From NCBI GenBank assembly GCA_947488435.1, contig CANKZG010000001.1, positions 1,480,308-1,544,307 of the forward strand: a stretch of 64,000 bases of DNA, given 5' to 3'. Shown one piece after another: positions 43,304 to 53,639 of this stretch. The notes beneath the pieces are model-generated. The model was not told the DNA's origin, did not search any database, and saw only the letters and a list, made by a program, of their open reading frames with translations. Made by a program: the position numbers and the translations under genes. The stretch comes from an uncultured Flavobacteriaceae bacterium. GTDB lineage: Bacteria > Bacteroidota > Bacteroidia > Flavobacteriales > Flavobacteriaceae. Position 1 is the first letter of the stretch; each line of letters starts with the position of its first letter.

Positions 43304-46102
43304 ATGACAGGAAGTGCAACAATAAGGCTGAATAAAGTCCTAAGAGAACTTAATATTTCATTGGACCGAGCGGTGGATTTTCTATCCGCAAAGGGACATG
43401 ATGTAGAAGCTCGACCTACCACGAAAATCTCGCAGGAGATTTATCAGGAGTTGTTGGATGAGTTCCAGACCGATATGAGCAAAAAAGTTGCATCATTGGA
43501 GGTGGGAGAAGAAAAACGAAAGGAAAAAGAAGCCCTCAGACTGCAATTAGAACAAGAACAGGAAGAACGACGTTTAGCGCGTGAAAAACGAATCGCTTCG
43601 GAACAAACTGTGGTTAGAGCTAAGGCAGAACTTTCAGGTCCAAAAACAATTGGAAAGATAGACCTGGGAGGAAAGAAGAAGGAAGAGCCTCCGGTTGAAG
43701 AGCCAGTTAAAGAAGTCGAAACTTCGGAACCTGAAAAAATCGTTGAAACGGTTGAGGCAGTTGTAGAAGAAAAAGTAGAGGATAAAAAAGAAACTGCTAA
43801 AAAAACAGTTGCAAAAAAAGCGGAGCCTAAGAAGGTAGAAGAAACAGTAGCTAAGACATCTGTGGAAACTCCTGAAAAAGTAGTAGAATCTGCTGAAGAA
43901 GCTAAAGAAGAAGAAAAACCTGCAGAAAACGGATCTATAACTACCAAATATCAAAAACTCACAGGTCCTAAAATTACAGGAGATAAAATAGATTTATCTA
44001 AGTTTCAAAAACCTAAGAAAAAGAAAGAAGCTCCAAAAGAAGCTGCTAAATCGGGAGATAATACGGATAGAAAGAAAAGGCGTAAAAGAATTGTCAGTAA
44101 TACCGGAAACAATGGAAACGGTCCAGGACGGAGAGGTCCCGGAGGTGCTAGAAAAGGCCAGAATCCACGTTTTACACCAGTTGCAAAGGTAGAGCCGTCT
44201 GAAGAAGATGTACAAAAACAAGTTCGAGAGACACTCGAGAAATTACAGGGTAAATCGAAGAAAGGAAAAGGAGCAAAATATCGAAGAGATAAAAGAGATC
44301 AACATCGCCAGCAAACCGAGAAAGATTTAGAGCAGCAAGAACTTGAAAGTAAAATACTTAAAGTAACGGAGTTTGTTACGGTGAGTGAAGTTGCAACTAT
44401 GATGGATGTACAAATAACACAGATTATTTCTGCTTGTATGTCTTTGGGAATAATGGTGACCATGAATCAGCGATTGGATGCAGAAACGTTATCCATTGTA
44501 GCGGATGAATTTGGCTATGAAGTGGAGTTTGTAACTGTTGATATTGAGGAAGCAATAGTTGAAGAAGTTGATAAAGAAGAAGATCTAAAATCGAGAGCGC
44601 CGATTGTTACGGTAATGGGTCATGTCGATCACGGTAAAACATCGCTTTTAGATTATATTAGAAAAGAAAATGTAATCGCAGGTGAAAGCGGTGGAATAAC
44701 ACAACATATAGGTGCATATGCAGTAACTTTAGAAGGAGGACAGCGGATTTCTTTCTTAGATACTCCAGGTCACGAAGCTTTTACAGCGATGCGTGCTCGT
44801 GGAGCTCAAGTTACAGATATTGCAATTATCGTAGTTGCTGCGGATGATGATATTATGCCGCAAACTAAGGAAGCTATCAGCCATGCTCAGGCAGCTGGAG
44901 TTCCAATAGTATTTGCAATAAATAAGATTGATAGACCAACCGCGAATCCTGATAAAATTAAGGAAGGTCTTGCTGCTATGAATCTGTTAGTAGAAGATTG
45001 GGGAGGTAAAATACAATCCCATGATATCTCGGCAAAAACGGGACAAGGGATTAATGAACTTTTAGAGAAAGTGTTGTTGGAAGCAGAGCTTTTAGAGTTA
45101 AAAGCAAATCCAGATCGTCTGGCAAATGGTACTGTTGTTGAAGCATTTTTGGACAAAGGGCGTGGTTATGTATCAACAATTTTAGTGCAAGCAGGAACGC
45201 TTAAAATAGGAGATTATGTTTTAGCAGGTACATGCAGCGGGAAAATAAAGGCGATGCAAGATGAACGTGGGAAAGAAGTTAAAACAGTTGGACCATCTAC
45301 GCCTATTTCTATCTTAGGTCTAGACGGAGCCCCACAAGCTGGTGATAAATTTAACGTTCTTGAAGATGAAAGAGAAGCGAAACAAATAGCTTCAAAACGA
45401 TCACAATTACAACGAGAGCAAAGTGTGCGTACACAACGTCATATTACACTAGATGAAATTGGAAGACGTATTGCGCTTGGAGATTTCAAAGAGCTTAATA
45501 TTATCCTTAAGGGAGATGTTGATGGTTCTGTTGAAGCATTGACAGATTCGTTCCAAAAATTATCTACAGACGAAATCCAAGTAAATATTATACATAAAGG
45601 AGTAGGAGCTATTACAGAATCTGATGTGCTTTTAGCTTCGGCTTCTGATGCTATTATTATAGGATTTAATGTACGTCCTATGGGTAATGCACGAACGGTA
45701 GCTGAAAAAGAAGAGATCGATATCCGTATGTATTCTATCATTTATGATGCGATTAATGAGCTGAAGGATGCCATGGAAGGTATGTTGTCTCCAGAGATGA
45801 AAGAGGAAATTACGGGTACAGCAGAAATACGGGAGACCTTCAAGATTTCCAAAGTGGGTACTATTGCCGGATGTATGGTGACAAGTGGTAAGATTTTTAG
45901 AAATTCTAATATTCGCCTGATTCGTGACGGTGTTGTTATCTATACAGGATTGTTATCTTCTTTAAAACGTTTCAAAGATGATGTAAAGGAAGTGGCGAAA
46001 GGATATGATTGTGGACTTCAAATAAAAGGATATAATGATATTAAAGAGTTGGATATCGTAGAGGCCTTCCAAGAAGTTGCAGTCAAGAAAAAGTTAAAGT
46101 AA
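43304..46102 (+). CDS. infB: Translation initiation factor IF-2
   Basis: 932 residues. The N-terminus [20 protein letters not shown] is the short domain typical of Bacteroidota IF-2. A long Glu/Lys/Ala/Val linker (about 65-240) and a basic Lys/Arg/Gly region (about 255-300) precede the GTPase domain, with G1 [18 protein letters not shown] near 440, G3 [18 protein letters not shown] and G4 [13 protein letters not shown]. The C2 domain at the end ([20 protein letters not shown]) binds initiator tRNA. It places fMet-tRNA on the ribosome. A terminator follows 22 bases after the stop. Confidence 0.97.
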   Translation: MTGSATIRLNKVLRELNISLDRAVDFLSAKGHDVEARPTTKISQEIYQELLDEFQTDMSKKVASLEVGEEKRKEKEALRLQLEQEQEERRLAREKRIASEQTVVRAKAELSGPKTIGKIDLGGKKKEEPPVEEPVKEVETSEPEKIVETVEAVVEEKVEDKKETAKKTVAKKAEPKKVEETVAKTSVETPEKVVESAEEAKEEEKPAENGSITTKYQKLTGPKITGDKIDLSKFQKPKKKKEAPKEAAKSGDNTDRKKRRKRIVSNTGNNGNGPGRRGPGGARKGQNPRFTPVAKVEPSEEDVQKQVRETLEKLQGKSKKGKGAKYRRDKRDQHRQQTEKDLEQQELESKILKVTEFVTVSEVATMMDVQITQIISACMSLGIMVTMNQRLDAETLSIVADEFGYEVEFVTVDIEEAIVEEVDKEEDLKSRAPIVTVMGHVDHGKTSLLDYIRKENVIAGESGGITQHIGAYAVTLEGGQRISFLDTPGHEAFTAMRARGAQVTDIAIIVVAADDDIMPQTKEAISHAQAAGVPIVFAINKIDRPTANPDKIKEGLAAMNLLVEDWGGKIQSHDISAKTGQGINELLEKVLLEAELLELKANPDRLANGTVVEAFLDKGRGYVSTILVQAGTLKIGDYVLAGTCSGKIKAMQDERGKEVKTVGPSTPISILGLDGAPQAGDKFNVLEDEREAKQIASKRSQLQREQSVRTQRHITLDEIGRRIALGDFKELNIILKGDVDGSVEALTDSFQKLSTDEIQVNIIHKGVGAITESDVLLASASDAIIIGFNVRPMGNARTVAEKEEIDIRMYSIIYDAINELKDAMEGMLSPEMKEEITGTAEIRETFKISKVGTIAGCMVTSGKIFRNSNIRLIRDGVVIYTGLLSSLKRFKDDVKEVAKGYDCGLQIKGYNDIKELDIVEAFQEVAVKKKLK

Positions 46103-46124
46103 AAACTACTACATAAAATAATAT

Positions 46125-46156
46125 AAAAAGGGCAATCAAAGTTGATTGCCCTTTTT
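46125..46156. terminator. Bidirectional terminator between infB and the SPOR gene
   Basis: AAAAAGGGCAATC and GATTGCCCTTTTT form a long stem around a 6-base loop, with A and T runs on both sides, so it can end transcripts from both directions (infB on plus, SPOR gene on minus). Confidence 0.88.
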
Positions 46157-46214
46157 ATATATAAATCCGTAAAAGATTGTATTAATTCCAGCAGTATTTA
46201 ATTTTTAACATGTG

Positions 46215-46580
46215 CTATTTTTTTGGAATTAAAATTAAAGCTTCTGCGTATTTTTTTCGAACTTCTATAAATTTGCGTTCCGCTTGAATTTTTGTTCTGA
46301 ACTTGCCTCCACGCACACGATAACTTGGAGATTCGAATTCTATTTTAGGACGTAACTCTGGAAAATCGGCTTCAACTTCTGCTTTTAAGCGTTGCGCACG
46401 TTGATAAGAGCCAAAGCCAAGTTGAATTTGGTAGAATTCTGTGGTTGAATTATAGTCTTTGTAGACTTCCAATAGTTTGGTGATTTCCTCATCTTGCTGA
46501 ATCACTATGTTTCCTTCTTGGGAAAATCCCATATGCGTAAAGCAGCTTATTATCAGCAGGTAAACTAGCCTTTTCTTCAT
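46215..46580 (-). CDS. SPOR-domain secreted protein
   Basis: 121 residues. Signal peptide MKKRLVYLLIISCFTHMGFSQ. The rest is one SPOR domain: EFYQIQLGFGSYQRAQRLKAEVEADFPEL and YRVRGGKFRTKIQAERKFIEVRKKYAEALIL, with the usual YRVRxG core. SPOR domains bind glycan strands of peptidoglycan lacking stem peptides, often at the division site. The protein has no membrane anchor besides the signal peptide. A TACTTTTG -7 box lies upstream at 46610. Confidence 0.87.
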   Translation of the reverse strand: MKKRLVYLLIISCFTHMGFSQEGNIVIQQDEEITKLLEVYKDYNSTTEFYQIQLGFGSYQRAQRLKAEVEADFPELRPKIEFESPSYRVRGGKFRTKIQAERKFIEVRKKYAEALILIPKK

Positions 46581-46609
46581 TTTTTTGAGGTGTAAAATTA
46601 GACCTATTA

Positions 46610-46637
46610 CAAAAGTACTTTTTTCGTTTTAAACAAA
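46610..46637 (-). promoter_or_regulatory. Likely promoter of the SPOR-domain gene
   Basis: On the minus strand TACTTTTG (46610-46617) is preceded by TTTG (46634-46637) with 16 bases between, a little short of the usual 19. The -7 box is 30 bases before the ATG. Confidence 0.5.
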
Positions 46638-46693
46638 AGAAATTCTATTTTATTTAGAATCAATATAAATTATAAATTATAAATCCCAGAGCA

Positions 46694-46724
46694 TTTCCCA
46701 AATAAAGTCTATGTCTTATTTTTG
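46694..46724 (+). promoter_or_regulatory. Likely promoter of the act-cox respiratory operon
   Basis: TTTC (46694-46697), a 19-base spacer and TATTTTTG (46717-46724) match the Bacteroidota consensus in all but one base. Transcription near 46731 gives a leader of about 77 bases before actA. Confidence 0.6.
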
Positions 46725-46807
46725 TGCCAGTTTAAACGGCGGTAATTAACATTTCTTTTTGATAATTGAAATTATCGTGCCAAGATTTCGATAGAAATAC
46801 TTTAAAT

Positions 46808-48172
46808 ATGAAAAAGGTTCCAAACCGCAATCAATTTTCTGGAGTTTTAGGTTTCTTTTTAGCAGCCGCTCTGCTTTTCTCTTCATCTCTTTTTTCTCAA
46901 GAACCAGCTGTTGCGTCAGATACTGAAGTAGCTGCGGATGCAGGTACGGGAGATCCTGTAAAAGGGAAACAACTATTTAATCAAAATTGTGCCGCTTGTC
47001 ATAAATTAAATGGCCCGGCTACAGGTCCTGCTTTGGCTAATGTTGAGTCACGTTTGGCCGATGAAGAAGGTTTGGATCGAGAATGGATTTATGCTTGGGT
47101 TAAAAACAGTGCAGGGGTAATTGCTTCTGGCGATAGTTATGCCAACAAAATATACAACGAATACAACAAAACGGCCATGACGGCATTTCCTACGCTGTCG
47201 AATGGAGATATTGATGATATTTTGGCGTACACCGCAGCTCCGCCAAAAAAGATCGTAGTTAATGGAGGAGGAGATGGTAAGACTACTCCTGTAGAAACTT
47301 CTGGAATTTCTAACAACATAATTCTGGGGGCTTTAGCCTTAGTTTTTGGAATGCTGGTGTTAATGCTCTTTATGGTAAACAATACCTTAAGACGTATTGC
47401 AGCTGCAAATGGTTTGGATATTGAAAAAGATAAGGCTGAAAAACGCATTCCAATCTGGAAGGCTTTTGCTCAAAACCAATTTTTGGTGCTAGTAACCGTA
47501 ATTTTATTGTTATTAGGAAGTGCGTATTTTGCTTACGGTTGGATGATGCAAGTTGGTATTGATCAAGGTTATGAACCTATTCAGCCAATACATTATTCAC
47601 ACAAAATACATGCTGGTGATAACAAGATTGAGTGTAAATATTGTCACTCTTCTGCGCGTGTATCTAAACATTCTGGAATTCCGGCTTTGAATGTTTGTAT
47701 GAACTGTCATAAAAACATTAATGAGTACACAGGGAATCCTGAGGGGCCAAGTGCTGAAGATTTGGCAAATGGGTACACTAATGAATTCTATACTAAAGAA
47801 ATCAAGAAATTATACAAGGCAGTAGGTTGGGATGAAGCTACGCAGCAATATACAGGTGAAAGTAGTCCTGTAGAATGGGTGCGCGTGCACAACCTTCCGG
47901 ACTTCGCCTATTTTAATCACTCACAACACGTTTCTGTTGCAGGAGTAGAATGTCAAACCTGTCATGGTCCTGTAGAAGAGATGGAAGTTATGTATCAATA
48001 TGCACCCTTAACTATGGGGTGGTGTGTAAACTGTCATAGAGAAACAAATGTGCAGGTGGAAGGAAATGCGTATTACGAAAAAATACATGCAGAGCTTTCA
48101 AAAAAATACGGAGTGGAACAACTTACGGCAGCCCAAATGGGTGGATTGGAATGTGGTAAATGCCATTATTAA
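46808..48172 (+). CDS. actA: Alternative Complex III subunit A: multiheme cytochrome c with extra N-terminal monoheme domain
   Basis: 454 residues from the ATG at 46808 (the frame opens at a TTG at 46766). A signal-like helix (GVLGFFLAAALLF) is followed by a class I cytochrome c domain with CAACHK near residue 60, then two membrane segments (ILGALALVFGMLVLMLFMV, FLVLVTVILLLLGSAYF) and a domain with five heme sites: CKYCH, CMNCH, CQTCH, CVNCH, CGKCH. That totals six c hemes, one more than the five of classic ActA. It carries electrons from the quinol site to the terminal oxidase. It is first in the actABCDEF-coxBA operon. Confidence 0.95.
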   Translation: MKKVPNRNQFSGVLGFFLAAALLFSSSLFSQEPAVASDTEVAADAGTGDPVKGKQLFNQNCAACHKLNGPATGPALANVESRLADEEGLDREWIYAWVKNSAGVIASGDSYANKIYNEYNKTAMTAFPTLSNGDIDDILAYTAAPPKKIVVNGGGDGKTTPVETSGISNNIILGALALVFGMLVLMLFMVNNTLRRIAAANGLDIEKDKAEKRIPIWKAFAQNQFLVLVTVILLLLGSAYFAYGWMMQVGIDQGYEPIQPIHYSHKIHAGDNKIECKYCHSSARVSKHSGIPALNVCMNCHKNINEYTGNPEGPSAEDLANGYTNEFYTKEIKKLYKAVGWDEATQQYTGESSPVEWVRVHNLPDFAYFNHSQHVSVAGVECQTCHGPVEEMEVMYQYAPLTMGWCVNCHRETNVQVEGNAYYEKIHAELSKKYGVEQLTAAQMGGLECGKCHY

Positions 48173-48203
48173 AAATTAAAGTAGCTAATTTCAGAAATAT
48201 CGT

Positions 48204-51200
48204 ATGGCTTCAAACAAAAAATATTGGAAAAGTGAAGCGGAGTTAAATCCGAATGATTCCATTATTGAGACGCTAAGACAAAATGAATTTGCATCAGAAA
48301 TTCCTGTGGAGGATTTTCTGGGTGATAAAGAAACATTGTCAGCCAGCACTACCAATAGAAGGGATTTCTTGAAGTATGTAGGGTTTAGTACCGCGGCAGC
48401 TTCCTTGGCAGCATGTGAAGGTCCGGTAATTAAATCGATTCCCTATGTGGTGCAACCCGAGCAAATAATACCTGGAGTGGCAAATTATTACGCTACCTCC
48501 ATTGCTAACGGTTTTGATTTTGCAAGCATCTTGGTGAAAACCAGAGAAGGTCGTCCTATTAAAGTTGAAAACAATACGGAGGCAAAGGTAAATGGGACAG
48601 CAAATGCTAGAGTGCAGGCTTCTGTACTCTCCTTATACGATAGCACTAGAGTTCAAGGACCTACCGCTGGTGGGAACGCGATAGAATGGAAAGTGTTAGA
48701 TGCTACAGTAAAGGCCAAATTGAATGCCTTAAAAGGTGGGTCAAAAAAAATAGCCTTATTAACGCAGACCTACGCAAGCCCCTCAGCGAAACGTCTTATC
48801 GCTGAGTTTGCTGCAGCTTATGAGAATGTAGCGCATGTAACATATGATGCCATCGCGGAAGATGCTGCGCTTAGTGCTTTCGAAGCAAAGTATGGAGAGC
48901 GAGCCATGGCGGATTATGATTTCGAGAAAGCAGAACTTATTGTTTCTTTTGCAGCAGATTTTCTAGGAGATTGGCAAGGTGGTGGATATGACGGTGGATA
49001 TGCTAAAGGTCGCGTACCAAAGCATGGAAAAATGTCTAAACATGTGCAGTTAGAGTCGAATATGTCTTTAACTGGTGCAAATGCAGATAATCGTATCCCT
49101 TTAAAACCGTCACAGCTAAAAGTTGCCTTGGCTAAGTTGTATGGAAAGTTAAACAATAGTACTGTAGGTGGCGGAGATTCGTCTATTGATGCAGTTGTAG
49201 AAGAATTGGTAAAACACATCCGAAAAGCTGGAAGTAATGCCGTTGTAGTTTGTGGAATAGAGGATAAAGATGCACAGGCCGTTACTTTGGCTATAAATGA
49301 ATTGTTAGGAAGTAAAGCATTTGATGCTGCATCGCCCCGATATACAAGACAGGGAAATACTCGAGCGGTAAATCAGCTGATAACAGATATGGAAGCTGGT
49401 CGTATAGGTGCTTTGTTTATGGATGGCGTAAATCCAATGTATACCTTACCCAATGCAGAAGCTTTTAAAAGTGCAATTGAAAATGTTGATTTATCAGTTG
49501 CTTTTTCAGCCAATGTAAATGATACTACTGCAGTTGCGTCTTATGTCGCTGCAGCGCCACATTATTTGGAATCATGGGGAGATTTAGAAATGAAAAAAGG
49601 GCATTATAGCCTTACTCAACCAGTAATTAAAGAATTGTTTGATACCCGTCAGTTTCAGGATTCTCTATTGCAATGGATGGGATCTGATAAAACGTATTAT
49701 GATTTCATTCGTGAGACTTGGGGTGGTCAAATTCTAGGTGGAAGCGATTGGAATAAGGCATTGCATGATGGTGTGTTTGCTGCTTCGGTAAACCCTATTG
49801 TTAATGAAACATCTGCAGAACCGTCGACTGAAGAAACAGTAGTATCTGCTGTTGCAATTGATGCTGCAGTAAGAGCTTTAGCAAATACCCAATCGTCGGG
49901 AATGGAGTTGATGTTGTATTCTAAGATTGGAATGGGTGATGGTCAGCAAGCAAGTAATCCTTGGTTGCAAGAATTCCCAGATCCTATTACGAGAGTGTCT
50001 TGGGATAACTATATGACGGTATCGAAGGTAGATGCAGAGAATTTAGGACTAAAAAATGAAAATGTAGCTAATGGAGGCTTGGACGGTAGTTATGCTAAAC
50101 TTACCGTTAATGGAACAACGCTTGATAATATTCCAGTTATTATTCAACCAGGTCAGGCTGTAGGTACGGTTGGACTTTCTTTTGGATATGGTAAAATTAC
50201 TGGAATGAAGTCTGAGCTTCAAACAGGTGTGAATGCGTTTACCCTGTACGAAAACTTCTCTAATGTTCAAGAAGCTACGATAGAAAAAACGAGCGGGAAT
50301 CACGAATTTGCCTGTGTGCAATTGCACAATACCTTAATGGGTAGAGGTGATATTATTAAAGAAACAACTTTAGAAATCTTTAATACCAAAGATGCTCACG
50401 ATTGGAATCCTGTTCCTGAAGTTTCTTTGAATCATCAGGAAGTTCCAGCTACTTCTGTAGATTTATGGGATAGCTTTGATCGTTCCATAGGGCATCATTT
50501 TAACTTGTCTATTGATTTAAATGCTTGTACAGGATGTGGAGCATGTGTGATTGCGTGTCATGCAGAGAATAATGTTCCCGTGGTTGGGAAAGAAGAAGTG
50601 CGTAAATCTAGAGATATGCATTGGTTGCGTATAGATAGGTATTACTCTTCTGAAGATACGTTTAGTAAAGATGATGATCAGAAAGAAGGTTTAGATGGAT
50701 TAGGATTAGGAAATTATATTTTTGGTGATCGCCAAGGTAATGGATCCTTATCTGGATTTAATCGTATGGAAGATCCTTCAGCTAATCCGCAGGTAGCTTT
50801 TCAACCTGTAATGTGTCAGCATTGTAATCATGCACCATGTGAAACGGTTTGTCCAGTTGCTGCTACTTCGCATAGTCGTCAGGGACAGAATCATATGGCA
50901 TATAACAGATGTGTGGGTACACGTTATTGCGCAAATAACTGTCCGTACAAAGTGCGTCGTTTTAATTGGTTCTTGTACAATAATAATGATGAGTTTGACT
51001 ATCATATGAATAACGATTTAGGAAAAATGGTCCTAAATCCAGATGTAAATGTTCGTTCTCGTGGAGTTATGGAGAAATGTTCGATGTGTATTCAAATGAC
51101 ACAAAAGACCATTTTAGATGCTAAACGAGATGGAAGAGTAATAAAAGATGGAGAATTCCAAACAGCATGTTCTGCAGCTTGTGGCAGTGGTGCTATGATT

Positions 51201-51338
51201 TTTGGTGATGTTAATGACAAGGAAAGCGAAGTATCACATTTAAAAGAAAGTGATCGTATGTACCATCTTTTAGAAGCTGTAGGGACAAAACCCAATGTTT
51301 TCTATCATGTGAAAGTTAGAAACACCAACGAAGGATAA
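48204..51338 (+). CDS. actB: Alternative Complex III subunit B: molybdopterin-like domain fused to Fe-S protein
   Basis: 1044 residues. NRRDFLKYVGFSTAAASLAAC near residue 52 is a twin-arginine-like export signal with a possible lipobox. A long domain related to molybdopterin oxidoreductases follows but, as in all ActB, probably holds no cofactor. The C-terminal part (from about 770) is ferredoxin-like with four cysteine groups: CTGCGACVIACH, CQHCNHAPCETVC, CVGTRYCANNCPY, and CSMCIQ with CSAACGSG. These should bind three 4Fe-4S and one 3Fe-4S cluster. It starts 31 bases after actA. Confidence 0.95.
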   Translation: MASNKKYWKSEAELNPNDSIIETLRQNEFASEIPVEDFLGDKETLSASTTNRRDFLKYVGFSTAAASLAACEGPVIKSIPYVVQPEQIIPGVANYYATSIANGFDFASILVKTREGRPIKVENNTEAKVNGTANARVQASVLSLYDSTRVQGPTAGGNAIEWKVLDATVKAKLNALKGGSKKIALLTQTYASPSAKRLIAEFAAAYENVAHVTYDAIAEDAALSAFEAKYGERAMADYDFEKAELIVSFAADFLGDWQGGGYDGGYAKGRVPKHGKMSKHVQLESNMSLTGANADNRIPLKPSQLKVALAKLYGKLNNSTVGGGDSSIDAVVEELVKHIRKAGSNAVVVCGIEDKDAQAVTLAINELLGSKAFDAASPRYTRQGNTRAVNQLITDMEAGRIGALFMDGVNPMYTLPNAEAFKSAIENVDLSVAFSANVNDTTAVASYVAAAPHYLESWGDLEMKKGHYSLTQPVIKELFDTRQFQDSLLQWMGSDKTYYDFIRETWGGQILGGSDWNKALHDGVFAASVNPIVNETSAEPSTEETVVSAVAIDAAVRALANTQSSGMELMLYSKIGMGDGQQASNPWLQEFPDPITRVSWDNYMTVSKVDAENLGLKNENVANGGLDGSYAKLTVNGTTLDNIPVIIQPGQAVGTVGLSFGYGKITGMKSELQTGVNAFTLYENFSNVQEATIEKTSGNHEFACVQLHNTLMGRGDIIKETTLEIFNTKDAHDWNPVPEVSLNHQEVPATSVDLWDSFDRSIGHHFNLSIDLNACTGCGACVIACHAENNVPVVGKEEVRKSRDMHWLRIDRYYSSEDTFSKDDDQKEGLDGLGLGNYIFGDRQGNGSLSGFNRMEDPSANPQVAFQPVMCQHCNHAPCETVCPVAATSHSRQGQNHMAYNRCVGTRYCANNCPYKVRRFNWFLYNNNDEFDYHMNNDLGKMVLNPDVNVRSRGVMEKCSMCIQMTQKTILDAKRDGRVIKDGEFQTACSAACGSGAMIFGDVNDKESEVSHLKESDRMYHLLEAVGTKPNVFYHVKVRNTNEG

Positions 51339-51369
51339 TAAATAAAGGAACGTAACTATACTAGATATT

Positions 51370-53106
51370 ATGGCGTCGCATTACGAAGCACCTATACGAA
51401 AACCCCTAGTTCTTGGAGATAAAGGATATCACGATGTTACTGTTGATATTGCAGCTCCTGTTGAAGGGAGAGCCAATAAACAATGGTGGATTGTTTTTAC
51501 TATTGCATTGGTAGCATTCCTTTGGGGTGTGGGTTGTATTATTTATACGATTTCAACAGGTATTGGTACCTGGGGATTAAATAAAACTGTAGGCTGGGCC
51601 TGGGATATTACCAATTTTGTTTGGTGGGTAGGTATTGGACACGCGGGAACCTTAATTTCTGCTGTACTATTACTTTTCCGTCAAAAATGGAGAATGGCAA
51701 TTAACCGATCTGCGGAAGCGATGACAATCTTTTCGGTAATACAAGCGGGTCTTTTTCCAATAATTCACATGGGAAGACCTTGGTTAGCATATTGGGTGTT
51801 ACCAGTACCAAACCAATTTGGTTCGTTATGGGTAAACTTTAACTCTCCACTGCTTTGGGATGTATTTGCGATTTCTACATATCTTTCTGTGTCACTGGTG
51901 TTCTGGTGGACAGGATTATTGCCAGATTTTGCCATGATTCGGGATAGAGCTGTAAAACCTTTCCAGAAGAAAATATATAGTTTATTAAGTTTTGGATGGA
52001 GTGGAAGAGCTAAAGATTGGCAGCGGTTTGAAGAGGTGTCTTTGGTTTTAGCTGGATTGGCTACTCCTTTAGTACTTTCTGTACATACGATTGTATCATT
52101 TGACTTTGCTACTTCTGTTATCCCTGGATGGCATACTACAATATTCCCTCCTTATTTTGTTGCCGGAGCGATCTTTTCAGGTTTTGCTATGGTAAATACC
52201 TTGTTGATTATTATGCGTAAGGTATGTCGCTTAGAGGCTTATATAACCGTACAGCATATTGAATTGATGAACATTGTAATTATGATTACTGGTTCTATTG
52301 TTGGATGTGCTTATATAACAGAGTTATTTATAGCATGGTATTCTGGAGTTGAATACGAACAGTATGCATTTTTAAATAGAGCAACAGGACCTTACTGGTG
52401 GGCGTATTGGTCAATGATGATTTGTAATGTGTTTTCTCCACAATTTATGTGGTTTAAAAAATTAAGAACGAGCATCATGTTCTCTTTCTTTATTTCTATT
52501 GTGGTAAACATAGGAATGTGGTTCGAACGTTTTGTAATTATTGTTACCTCCTTGCATAGAGATTACTTGCCATCCTCTTGGACGATGTTTTCTCCAACCT
52601 TTGTAGATATCGGTATTTTTATTGGAACGATAGGTTTCTTCTTTGTACTTTTCTTATTGTACTCAAGAACGTTCCCAGTAATAGCGCAGGCAGAGGTAAA
52701 ATCAATATTGAAATCTTCGGGAGAACGCTATAAAAAATTAAGAGATGCAGGGAAACCATTGTATCAAATTAAAGTTTCAGGAAGTACAAAAGCTGCCTCT
52801 GCAGTAGTTAAAGAAACTCCTGATGTAACTGAGGAAGCCTCAGAAGAGAAAGTCTCAAACTTACTCGATGCTTTGGGTGCTTTTGACCCTTCAACTGATA
52901 CGCCAGACGATCTTAAAAAGGTTAAAGGTATTGGCCCTCAAATGGAAAAAACACTAAACCAAATAGGTATATATAGTTTTGCTCAGGTTAGTAAAATGAC
53001 AGACAAGGAGTATAATCTATTGGATTCAATTACAGGATCTTTCCCAGGAAGAGCGCAACGTGATGACTGGGCAGGACAAGCAAAAGACTTAAATAATAAG
53101 AAGTAA
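51370..53106 (+). CDS. actC: Alternative Complex III subunit C: NrfD-like quinol-binding membrane protein with C-terminal helix-hairpin-helix domain
   Basis: 578 residues. Residues 1-440 hold about ten membrane helices of the NrfD/PsrC family (WWIVFTIALVAFLWGVGC, FVWWVGIGHAGTLISAVLLL, PIIHMGRPWLAYWVLPVPN), which form the quinol oxidation site. After the last helix a charged linker leads to about 70 residues with DDLKKVKGIGPQMEKTLNQIG, ending DDWAGQAKDL. This soluble helix-hairpin-helix tail is absent in the classic ActC and resembles the tail of S2 at 371-1492. It ends 1 base before actD. Confidence 0.95.
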   Translation: MASHYEAPIRKPLVLGDKGYHDVTVDIAAPVEGRANKQWWIVFTIALVAFLWGVGCIIYTISTGIGTWGLNKTVGWAWDITNFVWWVGIGHAGTLISAVLLLFRQKWRMAINRSAEAMTIFSVIQAGLFPIIHMGRPWLAYWVLPVPNQFGSLWVNFNSPLLWDVFAISTYLSVSLVFWWTGLLPDFAMIRDRAVKPFQKKIYSLLSFGWSGRAKDWQRFEEVSLVLAGLATPLVLSVHTIVSFDFATSVIPGWHTTIFPPYFVAGAIFSGFAMVNTLLIIMRKVCRLEAYITVQHIELMNIVIMITGSIVGCAYITELFIAWYSGVEYEQYAFLNRATGPYWWAYWSMMICNVFSPQFMWFKKLRTSIMFSFFISIVVNIGMWFERFVIIVTSLHRDYLPSSWTMFSPTFVDIGIFIGTIGFFFVLFLLYSRTFPVIAQAEVKSILKSSGERYKKLRDAGKPLYQIKVSGSTKAASAVVKETPDVTEEASEEKVSNLLDALGAFDPSTDTPDDLKKVKGIGPQMEKTLNQIGIYSFAQVSKMTDKEYNLLDSITGSFPGRAQRDDWAGQAKDLNNKK

Positions 53107-53107
53107 T

Positions 53108-53635
53108 ATGGCATCAAAAGTAATACATGCATTCTACGACGATGATGATGTGCTGATGCATGCAGTAAAAAAAGTCAAAGCAGCAAAGCATCATATCGAA
53201 GAAGTATATTGTCCTTTTCCTGTACATGGATTGGACAAAGCAATGGGCTTAGCGCCAACACGTCTTGCTATAACCTCTTTTATGTATGGTTGTTTGGGTT
53301 TAACTGTGGCAATAGTGATGATGAATTACATTATGATCAGTGATTGGCCTCAAGACATCGGAGGAAAACCAAGTTTTAGCTATATTGAAAACATGCCGGC
53401 ATTTGTGCCAATTATGTTTGAACTTACCGTTTTTTTTGCGGCACATTTGATGGTGATCACGTTCTATTTAAGGAGTAGATTGTGGCCTTTTAAAGAAGCA
53501 GAAAATCCTGATGTGAGAACAACGGATGATCACTTCTTAATGGAGATTGAAATCCATGACAATGAAGAAGAATTAAAACAGTTATTACTGGAAACGGGAG
53601 CTGTAGAACTAAGTGTTTCAGAAAAGAACTCGTAG
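53108..53635 (+). CDS. actD: Alternative Complex III subunit D (DUF3341)
   Basis: 175 residues. The cytoplasmic N-terminus has IHAFYDDDDVLMHAVKKVKAAKHHIEEV and VYCPFPVHGLDKAMGL, the DUF3341 signature. Two membrane helices follow (ITSFMYGCLGLTVAIVMM and FELTVFFAAHLMVITFYL) and an acidic C-terminal tail (TTDDHFLMEIE). It has no cofactor; in solved complexes it packs at the side of ActB/ActC. It starts 1 base after actC and ends 4 bases before actE. Confidence 0.93.
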   Translation: MASKVIHAFYDDDDVLMHAVKKVKAAKHHIEEVYCPFPVHGLDKAMGLAPTRLAITSFMYGCLGLTVAIVMMNYIMISDWPQDIGGKPSFSYIENMPAFVPIMFELTVFFAAHLMVITFYLRSRLWPFKEAENPDVRTTDDHFLMEIEIHDNEEELKQLLLETGAVELSVSEKNS

Positions 53636-53639
53636 TATT

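Noticed and set aside
43444-43954. Long Ser/Phe-rich ORFs opposite the infB linker
   Set aside because: They mirror the Glu/Lys/Val-rich linker codons on the other strand and have no protein-like pattern of their own.
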